Shown here: piece by piece, positions 1 to 5,538 of the stretch
Position numbering within the stretch: the first letter of the stretch is position 1
Layout of the letters: each line of letters begins with the position of its first letter
Assembly (NCBI GenBank): GCA_024742655.1
Contig: JANSYB010000198.1
Span: 1-5,538, forward strand
Reading direction: 5' to 3'
DNA from: Paracoccaceae bacterium
GTDB lineage: Bacteria > Pseudomonadota > Alphaproteobacteria > Rhodobacterales > Rhodobacteraceae
DNA: 5,538 bases
The notes under the pieces: model-generated
Database searches by the model: none
The model's input: only the letters and a program-made list of their open reading frames with translations
Told to the model about the DNA's origin: nothing
Made by a program: the position numbers and the translations under genes

Positions 1-851
1 CCAAGCCGGGCGGCGTCGGGCAGGCCGACTGGGTCGAGCTGGTCGAGGTGGCCGACGACTATCGCGGCACGTTCCGCCGCGACGATCCCGACCGCGCCGC
101 CCGGTTCGCCGATCTGGTCGATCCCGCCATCGCCGCGTTGCAGGCGCGCGGCCATCGGCTGGCGGGGTTCATCGCCGAAACCTTCCCGTCGGTGGGCGGC
201 CAGATCATCCCGCCCGACGGCTATCTGCCCCGCGTTTACGAAAAAATCCGCGCCGCGGGCGGGGTGTGCATCGCCGACGAGGTGCAGACCGGGCTGGGCC
301 GTCTGGGGCGGCATTATTTCGGGTTCGAACATCAGGGGGCGCTGCCCGACATGGTGGTTCTGGGCAAACCCATCGGCAACGGCCATCCCATCGGCGTCGT
401 CGTCACCACCCGCGACATCGCCGACAGCTTCGACAACGGGATCGAATTCTTTTCGACCTTCGGCGGCTCCACCCTGTCCTGCCGGATCGGCAAGGCCGTG
501 CTGGATATCGTCGAGGATGAAGGGCTGCAGGACAATGCCCTGCGCATGGGCGACCGCCTGATCGCGGGGCTGCGCGATCTTCAGACGCGCCACACCTGCA
601 TCGGGGACGTGCGCGGCATGGGCCTGTTCCTCGGCGTCGAGTTGATCAACCCGGACGGCGCCGAGGGCACGGAAATCTGCACCTTCGTGAAAAACCGGAT
701 GCGCGATCACCGCATCCTGATCGGCAGCGAGGGCCCCAAGGACAACATCCTCAAGATCCGCCCGCCCCTGACCATCGAAGCGGACGATGTGGACATGATC
801 ATACGGACGCTGGACAAGGTACTGTCAGAGGTTGCGCTCTGGCAAGGCTGA
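1..851 (+). CDS. Class III aminotransferase-fold protein of the ammoniophospholyase type, C-terminal part
   Basis: The reading frame is open from base 3 and continues off the left edge; 282 C-terminal residues are visible. The GTG at 48 is an internal valine codon, because the 15 codons before it already match the family. PLP-site features are visible: IADEVQTGLGR, whose Asp (codon 279-281) should contact the pyridine nitrogen, and VVLGKPIGNGHPIG, whose Lys (codon 366-368) is the expected Schiff-base lysine. FIAETFPSVGGQIIPP, IGDVRGMGLFLGVELI and DNILKIRPP match, from memory, human AGXT2L1/ETNPPL rather than ordinary transaminases. That branch eliminates phosphate and ammonia from phosphoethanolamine or 5-phosphohydroxylysine, giving an aldehyde. 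The family is cytosolic. Family members are about 450 residues, so at least 150 are missing. Bacterial relatives are often fused to an aminoglycoside-phosphotransferase-like kinase, which would lie outside the window. The phospholyase assignment is likely; the exact substrate is unknown. Confidence 0.92.
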   Translation, partial: KPGGVGQADWVELVEVADDYRGTFRRDDPDRAARFADLVDPAIAALQARGHRLAGFIAETFPSVGGQIIPPDGYLPRVYEKIRAAGGVCIADEVQTGLGRLGRHYFGFEHQGALPDMVVLGKPIGNGHPIGVVVTTRDIADSFDNGIEFFSTFGGSTLSCRIGKAVLDIVEDEGLQDNALRMGDRLIAGLRDLQTRHTCIGDVRGMGLFLGVELINPDGAEGTEICTFVKNRMRDHRILIGSEGPKDNILKIRPPLTIEADDVDMIIRTLDKVLSEVALWQG

Positions 852-868
852 CCGCGTCAGCCTGCCAG
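839..868. terminator. Hairpin shared by two convergent stop codons, possible bidirectional terminator
   Basis: Bases 839-844 (CTGGCA) pair with 863-868 (TGCCAG), and 846-852 (GGCTGAC) pair with 856-862 (GTCAGCC). This gives 13 base pairs with one bulged A at 845 and a CGC loop at 853-855. The stem contains the TGA of the plus-strand aminotransferase gene (849-851) and the TGA of the minus-strand hydrolase gene (859-857). Neither side has a clear T-run, so it is not a textbook intrinsic terminator. It may act with Rho, as a 3'-end stabiliser, or simply as a transcription barrier between convergent units. The structure is seen directly; the function is inferred. Confidence 0.6.
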
Positions 869-1657
869 CACCGACCGGATCGCACCCGACAAGAGCCCGG
901 CCCATCTGGCCGATTGCGCCTTGGTCCCGACCTGGTCGTTGCACACCTCGATCAGGCTGTGGCGCACCCCCCGCGGTTCGGCATGGTGCGGAATGAACCA
1001 GTCGCCGTCATCCTCGATCCGGTAGGGCTCGTTTATCGCCAGTTGCAACTCGGGGGCCGCGCGCGCCACGTGATCCATCAGCGCCTGCGCGGTCGCCATG
1101 TCGCGGCGACACAGAAAGCCCGCGTCCCACCGACGGTTTTCCCCGCCGGTCATCCGGCGGGTATAGGTGTGGATCGAAAAGGCGGCTTTGCGCGGGGCCC
1201 GCGCGAACCCTTCGGCGAAGGCCGCGTCAAGCGGGTCGAAGATCAGGCGTTTACGTTGTTCGCGCTCACCCGGGTCAAGCCGCCGGTTACCCGGAACGGG
1301 GACGTGATCGCTGATCTCGGGGATGGAGCTGTCCGCGCCCGGCGGGCGGTTGCAGTCGATCACCAGACGACTGTAGCGTTGCAGGATCAGTGGCGCGCCC
1401 AGATCGGCAGCGACGGCGCGCGCCAGCGGCTCGACCCCGATATCCCAGCCGATATGCAGATCGACCGCGCCCTCGGGCAGGCCCAGCCCCTCGAGTTGCG
1501 ACGGGATCGCCTGCCCGGCATGTTCACAGACCAGCAGCACCGGGAAATCACTGTCGGGATTGACCCATTCCACCGGATCCGGGTCACCCGCGAGGGTCCA
1601 GGGGCGTCCATCCGGGTCCGTCATGCCGGCACCTGGCATCCGCCCCGCCCCGGTCAT
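857..1657 (-). CDS. N-formylglutamate amidohydrolase (FGase) family hydrolase
   Basis: A 266-residue soluble protein with no signal peptide, of usual length for the FGase family (Pfam FGase). These are metal-dependent amidases that remove the formyl group from N-formyl-glutamate or related N-acyl amino acids. Conserved stretches, numbered from the chosen start, are VLLVCEHAGQAIP (40-52), DLHIGWDIG (66-74), RYSRLVIDCNRPP (94-106), FSIHTYTRR (160-168) and RGVRHSLIEVCND (229-241). The Glu-His, His and Asp residues in them are plausible metal or catalytic residues. The start at 1657 is chosen because its ATG overlaps the livH TGA as ATGA, which suggests coupled translation, although the upstream Shine-Dalgarno is weak. 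An alternative ATG at 1624 (255 residues) has AGGTG five bases before it and is a real contender. It is the last gene of the transporter operon. No hut genes are visible, so a role in histidine breakdown is not supported and the substrate is open. Confidence 0.88.
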   Translation of the reverse strand: MTGAGRMPGAGMTDPDGRPWTLAGDPDPVEWVNPDSDFPVLLVCEHAGQAIPSQLEGLGLPEGAVDLHIGWDIGVEPLARAVAADLGAPLILQRYSRLVIDCNRPPGADSSIPEISDHVPVPGNRRLDPGEREQRKRLIFDPLDAAFAEGFARAPRKAAFSIHTYTRRMTGGENRRWDAGFLCRRDMATAQALMDHVARAAPELQLAINEPYRIEDDGDWFIPHHAEPRGVRHSLIEVCNDQVGTKAQSARWAGLLSGAIRSVLAG

Positions 1658-2541
1658 GACCGGTTCGCATTCTTGGCGGGCAACAATCCGTCGGGCCGCC
1701 ACAAGAGCGCCGCGATCACCAGGGCCAGCACGATCGCGTCACGATAGGGCGACAGGCTGTCAGGCAGGAAGGCCTGCGTCAGCACCTCAAGCCCACCGAT
1801 GACGAACCCGCCCAGAACCGCGCCGCCAAGGCTGCCCAGCCCGCCCAGAACGGTGGCGATGAACGCCTTGAGCACGGGAAAGAAGCCCATCATCGGATCG
1901 ACCGAGCCGCGCTGCGCCGTCCAGATCACCGCCGCGATCCCCGCCAGCAGCCCCGACAGCGCGAAGGCGAAGGCCACCACGCGATTGGCGCGCACGCCCA
2001 GCAGCTTGAGCATCTCCAGATCCTCGGCCGCGGCGCGCATCGCCATGCCGGTCGAGGTGCGCCGCAATACGTAGGTCAGCCCAAGGAGTGAAACGAAGGC
2101 CACGATGATCGACACGGTGGGCACCACGCCGATGGTGGCCCCGGAAACCTGGTAGGTGCCCGACCACGCGGGTGGCAGGGATATGGGCACCGGGCGCGCC
2201 GAAATCGTGTTCTGGAACAAAACCTTGAGAATTTCCGAAACCGCGAAACTGGTGATCAGCAGGGTCACCACATCCGCCCCCCGCATCGCCCGGAACGCCG
2301 TGCGTTCCAGCGTCAGCGCCATGACGATCGCCGCCCCGATCCCCACGGCAAGTGCGGCCAGCGGCGACAGGCCGAACAACAGCGACAGGAAGATGCCGTA
2401 GCCGCCGAAAGTCATGATGTCGCCATGGGCGAAATTGATCAGCCCCACGATGGAAAACACGATGGCCAGGCCAAGGGCCAGCATCGCATAAACCCCGCCG
2501 AGGCTGATGGCATTGATCGTCTGTTGTACGATGAGATCCAT
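1654..2541 (-). CDS. livH: LivH-type permease of a branched-chain-amino-acid-type ABC importer
   Basis: A 295-residue inner-membrane protein of normal length for LivH. It forms one half of the transport channel, pairing with the LivM domain encoded upstream. The opening IVQQTINAISLGGVYAMLALGLAI and GLINFAHGDIMTFGGY (33-48) are hallmark LivH stretches. Hydrophobic segments lie near residues 12-35, 44-58, 59-77, 91-110, 136-160, 187-208, 222-254 and 268-282. The cytoplasmic loop RAAAEDLEMLKLLGVRANRV (169-188) is the expected coupling loop to the ATPases. It starts only 3 bp after the livF stop (TGA CCC ATG) and has no recognisable Shine-Dalgarno. Translation is therefore probably coupled to livF by reinitiation. 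The last bases overlap the FGase-family start as ATGA. The transported substrate cannot be read from the permease. Confidence 0.95.
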   Translation of the reverse strand: MDLIVQQTINAISLGGVYAMLALGLAIVFSIVGLINFAHGDIMTFGGYGIFLSLLFGLSPLAALAVGIGAAIVMALTLERTAFRAMRGADVVTLLITSFAVSEILKVLFQNTISARPVPISLPPAWSGTYQVSGATIGVVPTVSIIVAFVSLLGLTYVLRRTSTGMAMRAAAEDLEMLKLLGVRANRVVAFAFALSGLLAGIAAVIWTAQRGSVDPMMGFFPVLKAFIATVLGGLGSLGGAVLGGFVIGGLEVLTQAFLPDSLSPYRDAIVLALVIAALLWRPDGLLPAKNANRS

Positions 2542-2544
2542 GGG

Positions 2545-3258
2545 TCAGGCCGCCAGATAGGCTGCTTGCAGCAGCTTGTCGTTTTTCAGGTCATCCGGCG
2601 CACCCGCCGCGGCCACCGCCCCGTTGGCCAGCACCACCGCGTGATCCGCCACGTCCAGAGCCAGTGTCGCGTTCTGCTCCACCAGCAGGATCGAGATGCC
2701 TTCGTCGCGCAATTCCTCGACGATGCCGAAGATCGCATCGACCATCTGCGGCGCAAGGCCCAGGGACGGCTCATCCATCAGCAACAGGCGCGGCCCGCTC
2801 ATCAGCGCGCGCGCCACGGCCAGCATCTGTTGCTCGCCCCCCGACAGCAGGCCCGCCAGTTGCTTGCGCCGCTCACCGAGAATGGGAAAACGCTCCATCA
2901 TGGCCGCTTTGCGCTCGGCAGCCGTGGCGGCATCCGCCACGACCGAGCCGGCCAGCGTCAGGTTGTCCTCGACCGAGAGCGCGGCGAAGACGCGCCGCCC
3001 CTCGGGCGAGATGGCCACGCCCGCGCGCACGATGGCGTCGGGCGAGGCCCCTGTCATGTCCTTGCCGAAGATGGAAACCGACCCGCCCGAGATACGCCGG
3101 GCCCCGGCCACCGCCATCACGGTCGAGGTCTTGCCCGCCCCGTTGGCGCCCAGCAGGGCCGTCACCCCGCCCAGCCCCGCGATCAGGTCGACGCCGCGCG
3201 TCGCCTGAACCGGGCCGTAGCGGACATCGAGCCCCTTGATGGTCAGTGCGGTTTCCAT
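2545..3258 (-). CDS. livF: LivF-type ATP-binding protein of the ABC importer
   Basis: A 237-residue cytoplasmic ABC ATPase, the usual LivF length, expected to pair with the LivG domain and power import. Motifs in order: Walker A GANGAGKT (37-44); ISPEGRRVFAALSVEDNL (83-100), the LivF form of the Q-loop region; signature LSGGEQQ (138-144); Walker B LLLMDEPS (158-165); and LLVEQN (191-196), where Gln replaces the usual H-loop His, as is normal for LivF. The start at 3258 gives METALTIKGLDVRYG, a typical LivF beginning. It has AAGGG seven bases upstream, which overlaps the TAA stop of the binding-protein gene. Only 10 bp separate the two genes. The frame stays open further upstream to 3417, but that would run through the binding-protein coding region and add an Arg/Ser/Pro-rich sequence unlike any ABC ATPase. 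Confidence 0.95.
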   Translation of the reverse strand: METALTIKGLDVRYGPVQATRGVDLIAGLGGVTALLGANGAGKTSTVMAVAGARRISGGSVSIFGKDMTGASPDAIVRAGVAISPEGRRVFAALSVEDNLTLAGSVVADAATAAERKAAMMERFPILGERRKQLAGLLSGGEQQMLAVARALMSGPRLLLMDEPSLGLAPQMVDAIFGIVEELRDEGISILLVEQNATLALDVADHAVVLANGAVAAAGAPDDLKNDKLLQAAYLAA

Positions 3259-3271
3259 GCTCGCGCCCTTA
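3259..3271 (-). promoter_or_regulatory. Ribosome binding site of livF overlapping the upstream stop
   Basis: On the minus strand the sequence reads TAAGGGCGCGAGC just before the livF ATG. AAGGG lies seven bases from the start codon and shares its first bases with the TAA stop of the binding-protein gene. It decides the livF start at 3258 over longer in-frame possibilities. Confidence 0.7.
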
Positions 3272-4420
3272 CGGCTTGGGCAGGGTTGCGGGATCGGCCT
3301 TGGTGCGCAGGACGAACTCCTTCTCGCCCCCGCCGGTGATCCGCGCCACGACCACCTCGCGCAGCGGCATCCGGTCGGTGCCCTTGAAGGTAAAGTTCGA
3401 CATGATGCCCTTGCCATCCTCGATCTCGGCCATGGCCGCGGTGACGGCGGCCGGCTCGGTCGTGCCCGCGGCGGCGACGGCCTGTTCGATCATGTGCGCG
3501 ATGTCACAGCCGTTGACGTAGTAGTTGTTGTCCGGCGTGGTACCCGTGGCCGCCTCGAACTCGGCGATGAAATTGGCATAGTCCGAGCCCTCGTCCGGGA
3601 AGCCGCCCGAGGTATGCACCACCCCGTCGACAACCTCGCCCAGACCGCGCACGGTGGGGGTATCCAGAACGTCACCGCCCATCACCTGCGTGTCGACACC
3701 CGCGCCGCGCAGCGCCTTGATGAAGGCCGGGAAATCAGGCTCCCAGGCCCATGTGACGATCACGTCCGGCGTCGGTTCCGCCGCCTTGATCGTGGTCACG
3801 ATGGCCGAGAAATCCGGCTGGTTCAGCGAATAGTTGGACGTGCCCACGATATTGCCGCCAAGGGCCTCGAACGCCTCGCCGAAATATTCCGGGCCGCCCA
3901 GCGTGTAGGCGCTGTCGGGGGATTTCACGAGGTAGACATTCTCGAACCCCTGATCCCGGGCATAGGCCGCCAGAACCGCGCCCTGCTGATTGTCGGCCGG
4001 GTAGCTGCCGAACACATGCTCACCCACCTGGGTCAGAACCGGCGCGGTGCCGGCGAAGGTCATGGTGGGGATGCCGTCGGCCATGGTGATCTGCGCCGCC
4101 GCGATCGTCGGGTCGGCATCCGCCGAGGACACGATGAACTGCGCCCCGTCATCGATCATTTCCTGCACGACCTTGACGCCCTCGGCGATGTCCGAGCGGG
4201 TATCCTTGACGATCGTCTTGACCATGTGGGTGCCGTTCAGCCCGCCATTGGCGTTCATCTTGTCGATGCAGAACTGAAAGCCCGCATAGGCCGGGCCGTC
4301 ATAGGGGGCCAGATAGCCCGACTGCGCGGACATCACGCCGATCACGTAGTCTTCGGCCTTGGCCGCGCCCGCGATCACGAGCGCGCTGGTGGTGGTCAGC
4401 AAAATCTTCCGGAAAGTCAT
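3269..4420 (-). CDS. Periplasmic LivK-type substrate-binding protein of the ABC importer
   Basis: A 383-residue secreted receptor of the Peripla_BP_6 (type I fold, Leu/Ile/Val-binding-like) family. It captures the substrate in the periplasm and hands it to the LivH/LivM channel. A clear Sec signal peptide is present: basic MTFRK, hydrophobic ILLTTTSALVIAGA, and AKA at the likely cleavage site after residue 22. There is no lipobox cysteine. The mature protein begins EDYVIGVMSAQSGYLAPYDG, with the first strand and ligand loop of the family. FIVSSADAD (95-103) and FAGTAPVLT (122-130) match positions of the ligand-binding serines/threonines in LivJ/LivK. Two cysteines, C51 and C305, are far apart in sequence. 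The start is supported by a strong AAGGAG seven bases upstream and by an ATGA overlap with the LivM-LivG stop. I do not recognise a specific ligand; an amino acid or small amino compound is inferred from the family and neighbours. Confidence 0.95.
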   Translation of the reverse strand: MTFRKILLTTTSALVIAGAAKAEDYVIGVMSAQSGYLAPYDGPAYAGFQFCIDKMNANGGLNGTHMVKTIVKDTRSDIAEGVKVVQEMIDDGAQFIVSSADADPTIAAAQITMADGIPTMTFAGTAPVLTQVGEHVFGSYPADNQQGAVLAAYARDQGFENVYLVKSPDSAYTLGGPEYFGEAFEALGGNIVGTSNYSLNQPDFSAIVTTIKAAEPTPDVIVTWAWEPDFPAFIKALRGAGVDTQVMGGDVLDTPTVRGLGEVVDGVVHTSGGFPDEGSDYANFIAEFEAATGTTPDNNYYVNGCDIAHMIEQAVAAAGTTEPAAVTAAMAEIEDGKGIMSNFTFKGTDRMPLREVVVARITGGGEKEFVLRTKADPATLPKP

Positions 4421-5538
4421 TGTGTTACTCCTTGTTGAGGGGATTGTTCTTCTTCGTTTTTATTGGCGACTGCCGCGGCAGTGCGCCCGCGCCCGATATA
4501 GGCCTCGATCACGGCGGGGTCGGCGCGCACGTCTTCGGGCGTGCCCTCCGCGATCAGGGTGCCGCGGTTCATCACGACCGTCCAACTGGAGAGCCGGTTG
4601 ACGAACCGCAAGTCGTGATCGATCAGCAGGATGCCCGTGCCGCGCTCGTCGCGGATCCGGATCAGCCGGTCGGCCAGGTCGTCAGTCTCCGCCGGGTTCA
4701 TGCCCGCCGCCGGTTCATCCAGCAGCAGGATCTTGGGATCCTGCGCGATGGCGCGCGCGACCTCCAGCCGCTTGCGCGCGCCATAGGGCAGCGCATCGGC
4801 GCGCGTGGCCGCCAGCGTGCCCAGATCGAACGCCTCGATTTCGCGCAGGGCCACCGCGGCGGCCTGCCCTCCGCGATGCCCGGCGGCCAGCGCCGAGACG
4901 AGGACATTCTCATAGACCGTCAGGCCCTGGAAGAGGCGCAGGTTCTGAAAGCTGCGCGAGATGCCCGCCCGCGAAATCTGTTCGCGCCCCACGGTGCTGA
5001 GGTCCGTGCCGGACAGGCGGGTGCGGCCGGCATCGGCGTGGTATTGATGGGTGATCAGGTTGACGAGGGTGGATTTTCCCGCCCCGTTCGGCCCGATCAG
5101 GCCCGTGACGCGGCCGGTGGGGGCCTCGAAACTCATGTCGGTGACGGCCTTGACCCCAGCAAAGCTTTTCGACAACCCCTCGGCCGCCAGCGTCGCCTGC
5201 CCCACGACGGGTGGCGCGGGGGCCGGATCGGTGCGGCGGGTGATCCGGTCAAAGAGGCGCGCACCCGCGCCGGGGCCCAGCTCGAACTGGCCCACAAGAC
5301 CCGTGGGCCGCAGCCAGATCACCAGCAGGATCGCCAGGCCCAGTGCCACGGTGGTCAGGCCGAACACCTCCGGCAGGGCCACGCCCATGACCTCGACGCC
5401 GCCTTCGAACTGGCGCACCGTGTCCTGCAACAGCGTGACACAGATCACCCCGGCCACCGCCCCCCCGACCGAGGCCATTCCCCCCACGATCATCATCGCG
5501 ATATGGGCAAAGACCAGCGACAGGTAGAACGAGGCAGG
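4417..5538 (-). CDS. livG: LivM-LivG fusion: permease C-terminus joined to ABC ATPase, 5' end outside window
   Basis: The frame is open to the right edge; 373 residues are visible and the N-terminus is missing. Residues 1-84 are the end of a LivM permease (FYLSLVFAHIAMMIVGGMASV, then hydrophobic GLTTVALGLAILLVIWLRPTGL). A Pro/Ala-rich linker (about 85-113) leads to a full LivG ATPase (about 114-352). Its motifs are Walker A GPNGAGKS (149-156), Q-loop RSFQNLRLF with Gln198, degenerate signature LPYGARKRLE (250-259, typical of LivG, not LSGGQ), Walker B ILLLDEP (270-276) and H-loop LLIDHD with His308. The protein supplies one channel half plus one ATPase in a single chain. Such fusions are known in alphaproteobacteria. 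The part between NVLV and LPYG seems about 15 residues shorter than E. coli LivG as I recall it. The last 15 residues (from Asn359) form an AT-rich, Asn/Glu/Gln-rich tail beyond the usual LivG end. The gene ends in an ATGA overlap with the binding-protein start. Confidence 0.93.
   Translation of the reverse strand, partial: PASFYLSLVFAHIAMMIVGGMASVGGAVAGVICVTLLQDTVRQFEGGVEVMGVALPEVFGLTTVALGLAILLVIWLRPTGLVGQFELGPGAGARLFDRITRRTDPAPAPPVVGQATLAAEGLSKSFAGVKAVTDMSFEAPTGRVTGLIGPNGAGKSTLVNLITHQYHADAGRTRLSGTDLSTVGREQISRAGISRSFQNLRLFQGLTVYENVLVSALAAGHRGGQAAAVALREIEAFDLGTLAATRADALPYGARKRLEVARAIAQDPKILLLDEPAAGMNPAETDDLADRLIRIRDERGTGILLIDHDLRFVNRLSSWTVVMNRGTLIAEGTPEDVRADPAVIEAYIGRGRTAAAVANKNEEEQSPQQGVTQ
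4421..4433 (-). promoter_or_regulatory. Strong ribosome binding site of the binding-protein gene
   Basis: On the minus strand AAGGAG (complement of 4428-4433) sits seven bases before the ATG at 4420. It is the best Shine-Dalgarno in the window. It lies inside the last codons of the LivM-LivG gene, in an A-rich, probably unstructured stretch, as expected for a receptor needed in excess over the membrane parts. Confidence 0.8.
4465..4487 (-). other. GC-rich hairpin in the 3' end of the LivM-LivG coding region
   Basis: GGCG (4465-4468) pairs with CGCC (4484-4487), and ACTGC (4469-4473) pairs with GCAGT (4478-4482), with one bulged base at 4483 and a four-base CGCG centre. The core ACTGCCGCGGCAGT (4469-4482) is a perfect 14-bp palindrome. 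It encodes the TAAAVA residues just before an AT-rich tail and ends about 45 bases upstream of the binding-protein ATG. It could stabilise or delimit the downstream transcript. It could also be a by-product of GC-rich alanine codons. Confidence 0.4.

Noticed and set aside
48..50. GTG as start of the aminotransferase gene
   Set aside because: The frame is open to the window edge and the codons before it encode family-matching sequence (DWVELVEVADDYRG), so it is an internal valine.
1142..1161. Perfect 8-bp inverted repeat (CCCGCCGG / CCGGCGGG) with a TCAT spacer
   Set aside because: It lies in the middle of the FGase-family coding region and encodes conserved-looking residues (TRRMTGG). Such GC-rich repeats are expected by chance here, and no boundary or regulatory context supports a function.
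1658..1702. Upstream in-frame start of the FGase-family gene at 1702
   Set aside because: It would overlap livH by about 49 bases without an SD. The ATGA start at 1657, or the ATG at 1624, fits better.
914..1747. Plus-strand open frame of 277 codons opposite the FGase-family gene
   Set aside because: Antisense to a conserved enzyme and crossing into livH; no domain or ribosome binding site supports it.
2425..3339. Plus-strand open frame of 304 codons opposite livF
   Set aside because: Antisense to a well-conserved ABC ATPase; the translation is rich in Arg, His and Gln without any motif.
3259..3417. Upstream in-frame extension of livF
   Set aside because: It would overlap the end of the binding-protein gene and add an Arg/Ser/Pro-rich stretch. 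The ATG at 3258 has a good SD and the normal LivF N-terminus.
3236..4438. Plus-strand open frame of 400 codons opposite the binding-protein gene
   Set aside because: It lies wholly antisense to a clear periplasmic binding protein. Its product is Arg/His/Gly/Asp-rich with no recognisable fold, as expected for a shadow frame in GC-rich DNA.
4488..4500. TATATC on the minus strand as an internal promoter -10 box for the binding-protein gene
   Set aside because: No matching -35 element at a suitable distance, and it falls on ordinary codons for AYI of LivG.
5051..5527. Plus-strand open frame opposite the LivM-LivG fusion
   Set aside because: Pro/Ser/Thr/Arg-rich shadow of the Walker A and linker region with no family resemblance.

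Overview
The window is dense, GC-rich bacterial DNA. Codon third positions are mostly G or C and genes are tightly packed with overlapping starts and stops. The gene families and codon style suggest an alphaproteobacterium, probably of the Rhodobacteraceae/roseobacter type. That placement is inferred from style and family content, not from a marker gene.

Layout: bases 1-851 (+ strand) hold the C-terminal 282 residues of a PLP-dependent class III aminotransferase-fold protein. Its sequence follows the ammoniophospholyase branch (ethanolamine-phosphate / 5-phosphohydroxylysine phospho-lyase). The rest of the window is one minus-strand operon, read right to left: a LivM-LivG permease-ATPase fusion (5538-4417, 5' end outside the window), a periplasmic LivK-type binding protein (4420-3269), the LivF ATPase (3258-2545), the LivH permease (2541-1654) and an N-formylglutamate amidohydrolase-family enzyme (1657-857). 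The last gene converges on the aminotransferase gene. Their stop codons are 5 bp apart and both lie inside one hairpin, probably a shared terminator.

The operon encodes a complete branched-chain-amino-acid-type (HAAT family) ABC importer: binding protein, two permease domains and two ATPase domains, with a hydrolase attached. Together with the convergent phospholyase this looks like an uptake-and-breakdown locus for an amino compound. Hydroxylysine, ethanolamine-type or N-acylated amino acids are candidate substrates, but the sequence does not fix which. No RNA gene, mobile element, CRISPR array or long intergenic stretch is present. Promoters for both transcription units lie outside the window.

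I found no clearly new biological system. The most notable details are the hairpin spanning both convergent stop codons, an abrupt AT-rich codon block with an upstream hairpin just before the binding-protein gene, the LivM-LivG fusion, and the pairing of an importer with a phospholyase and an FGase-family hydrolase.
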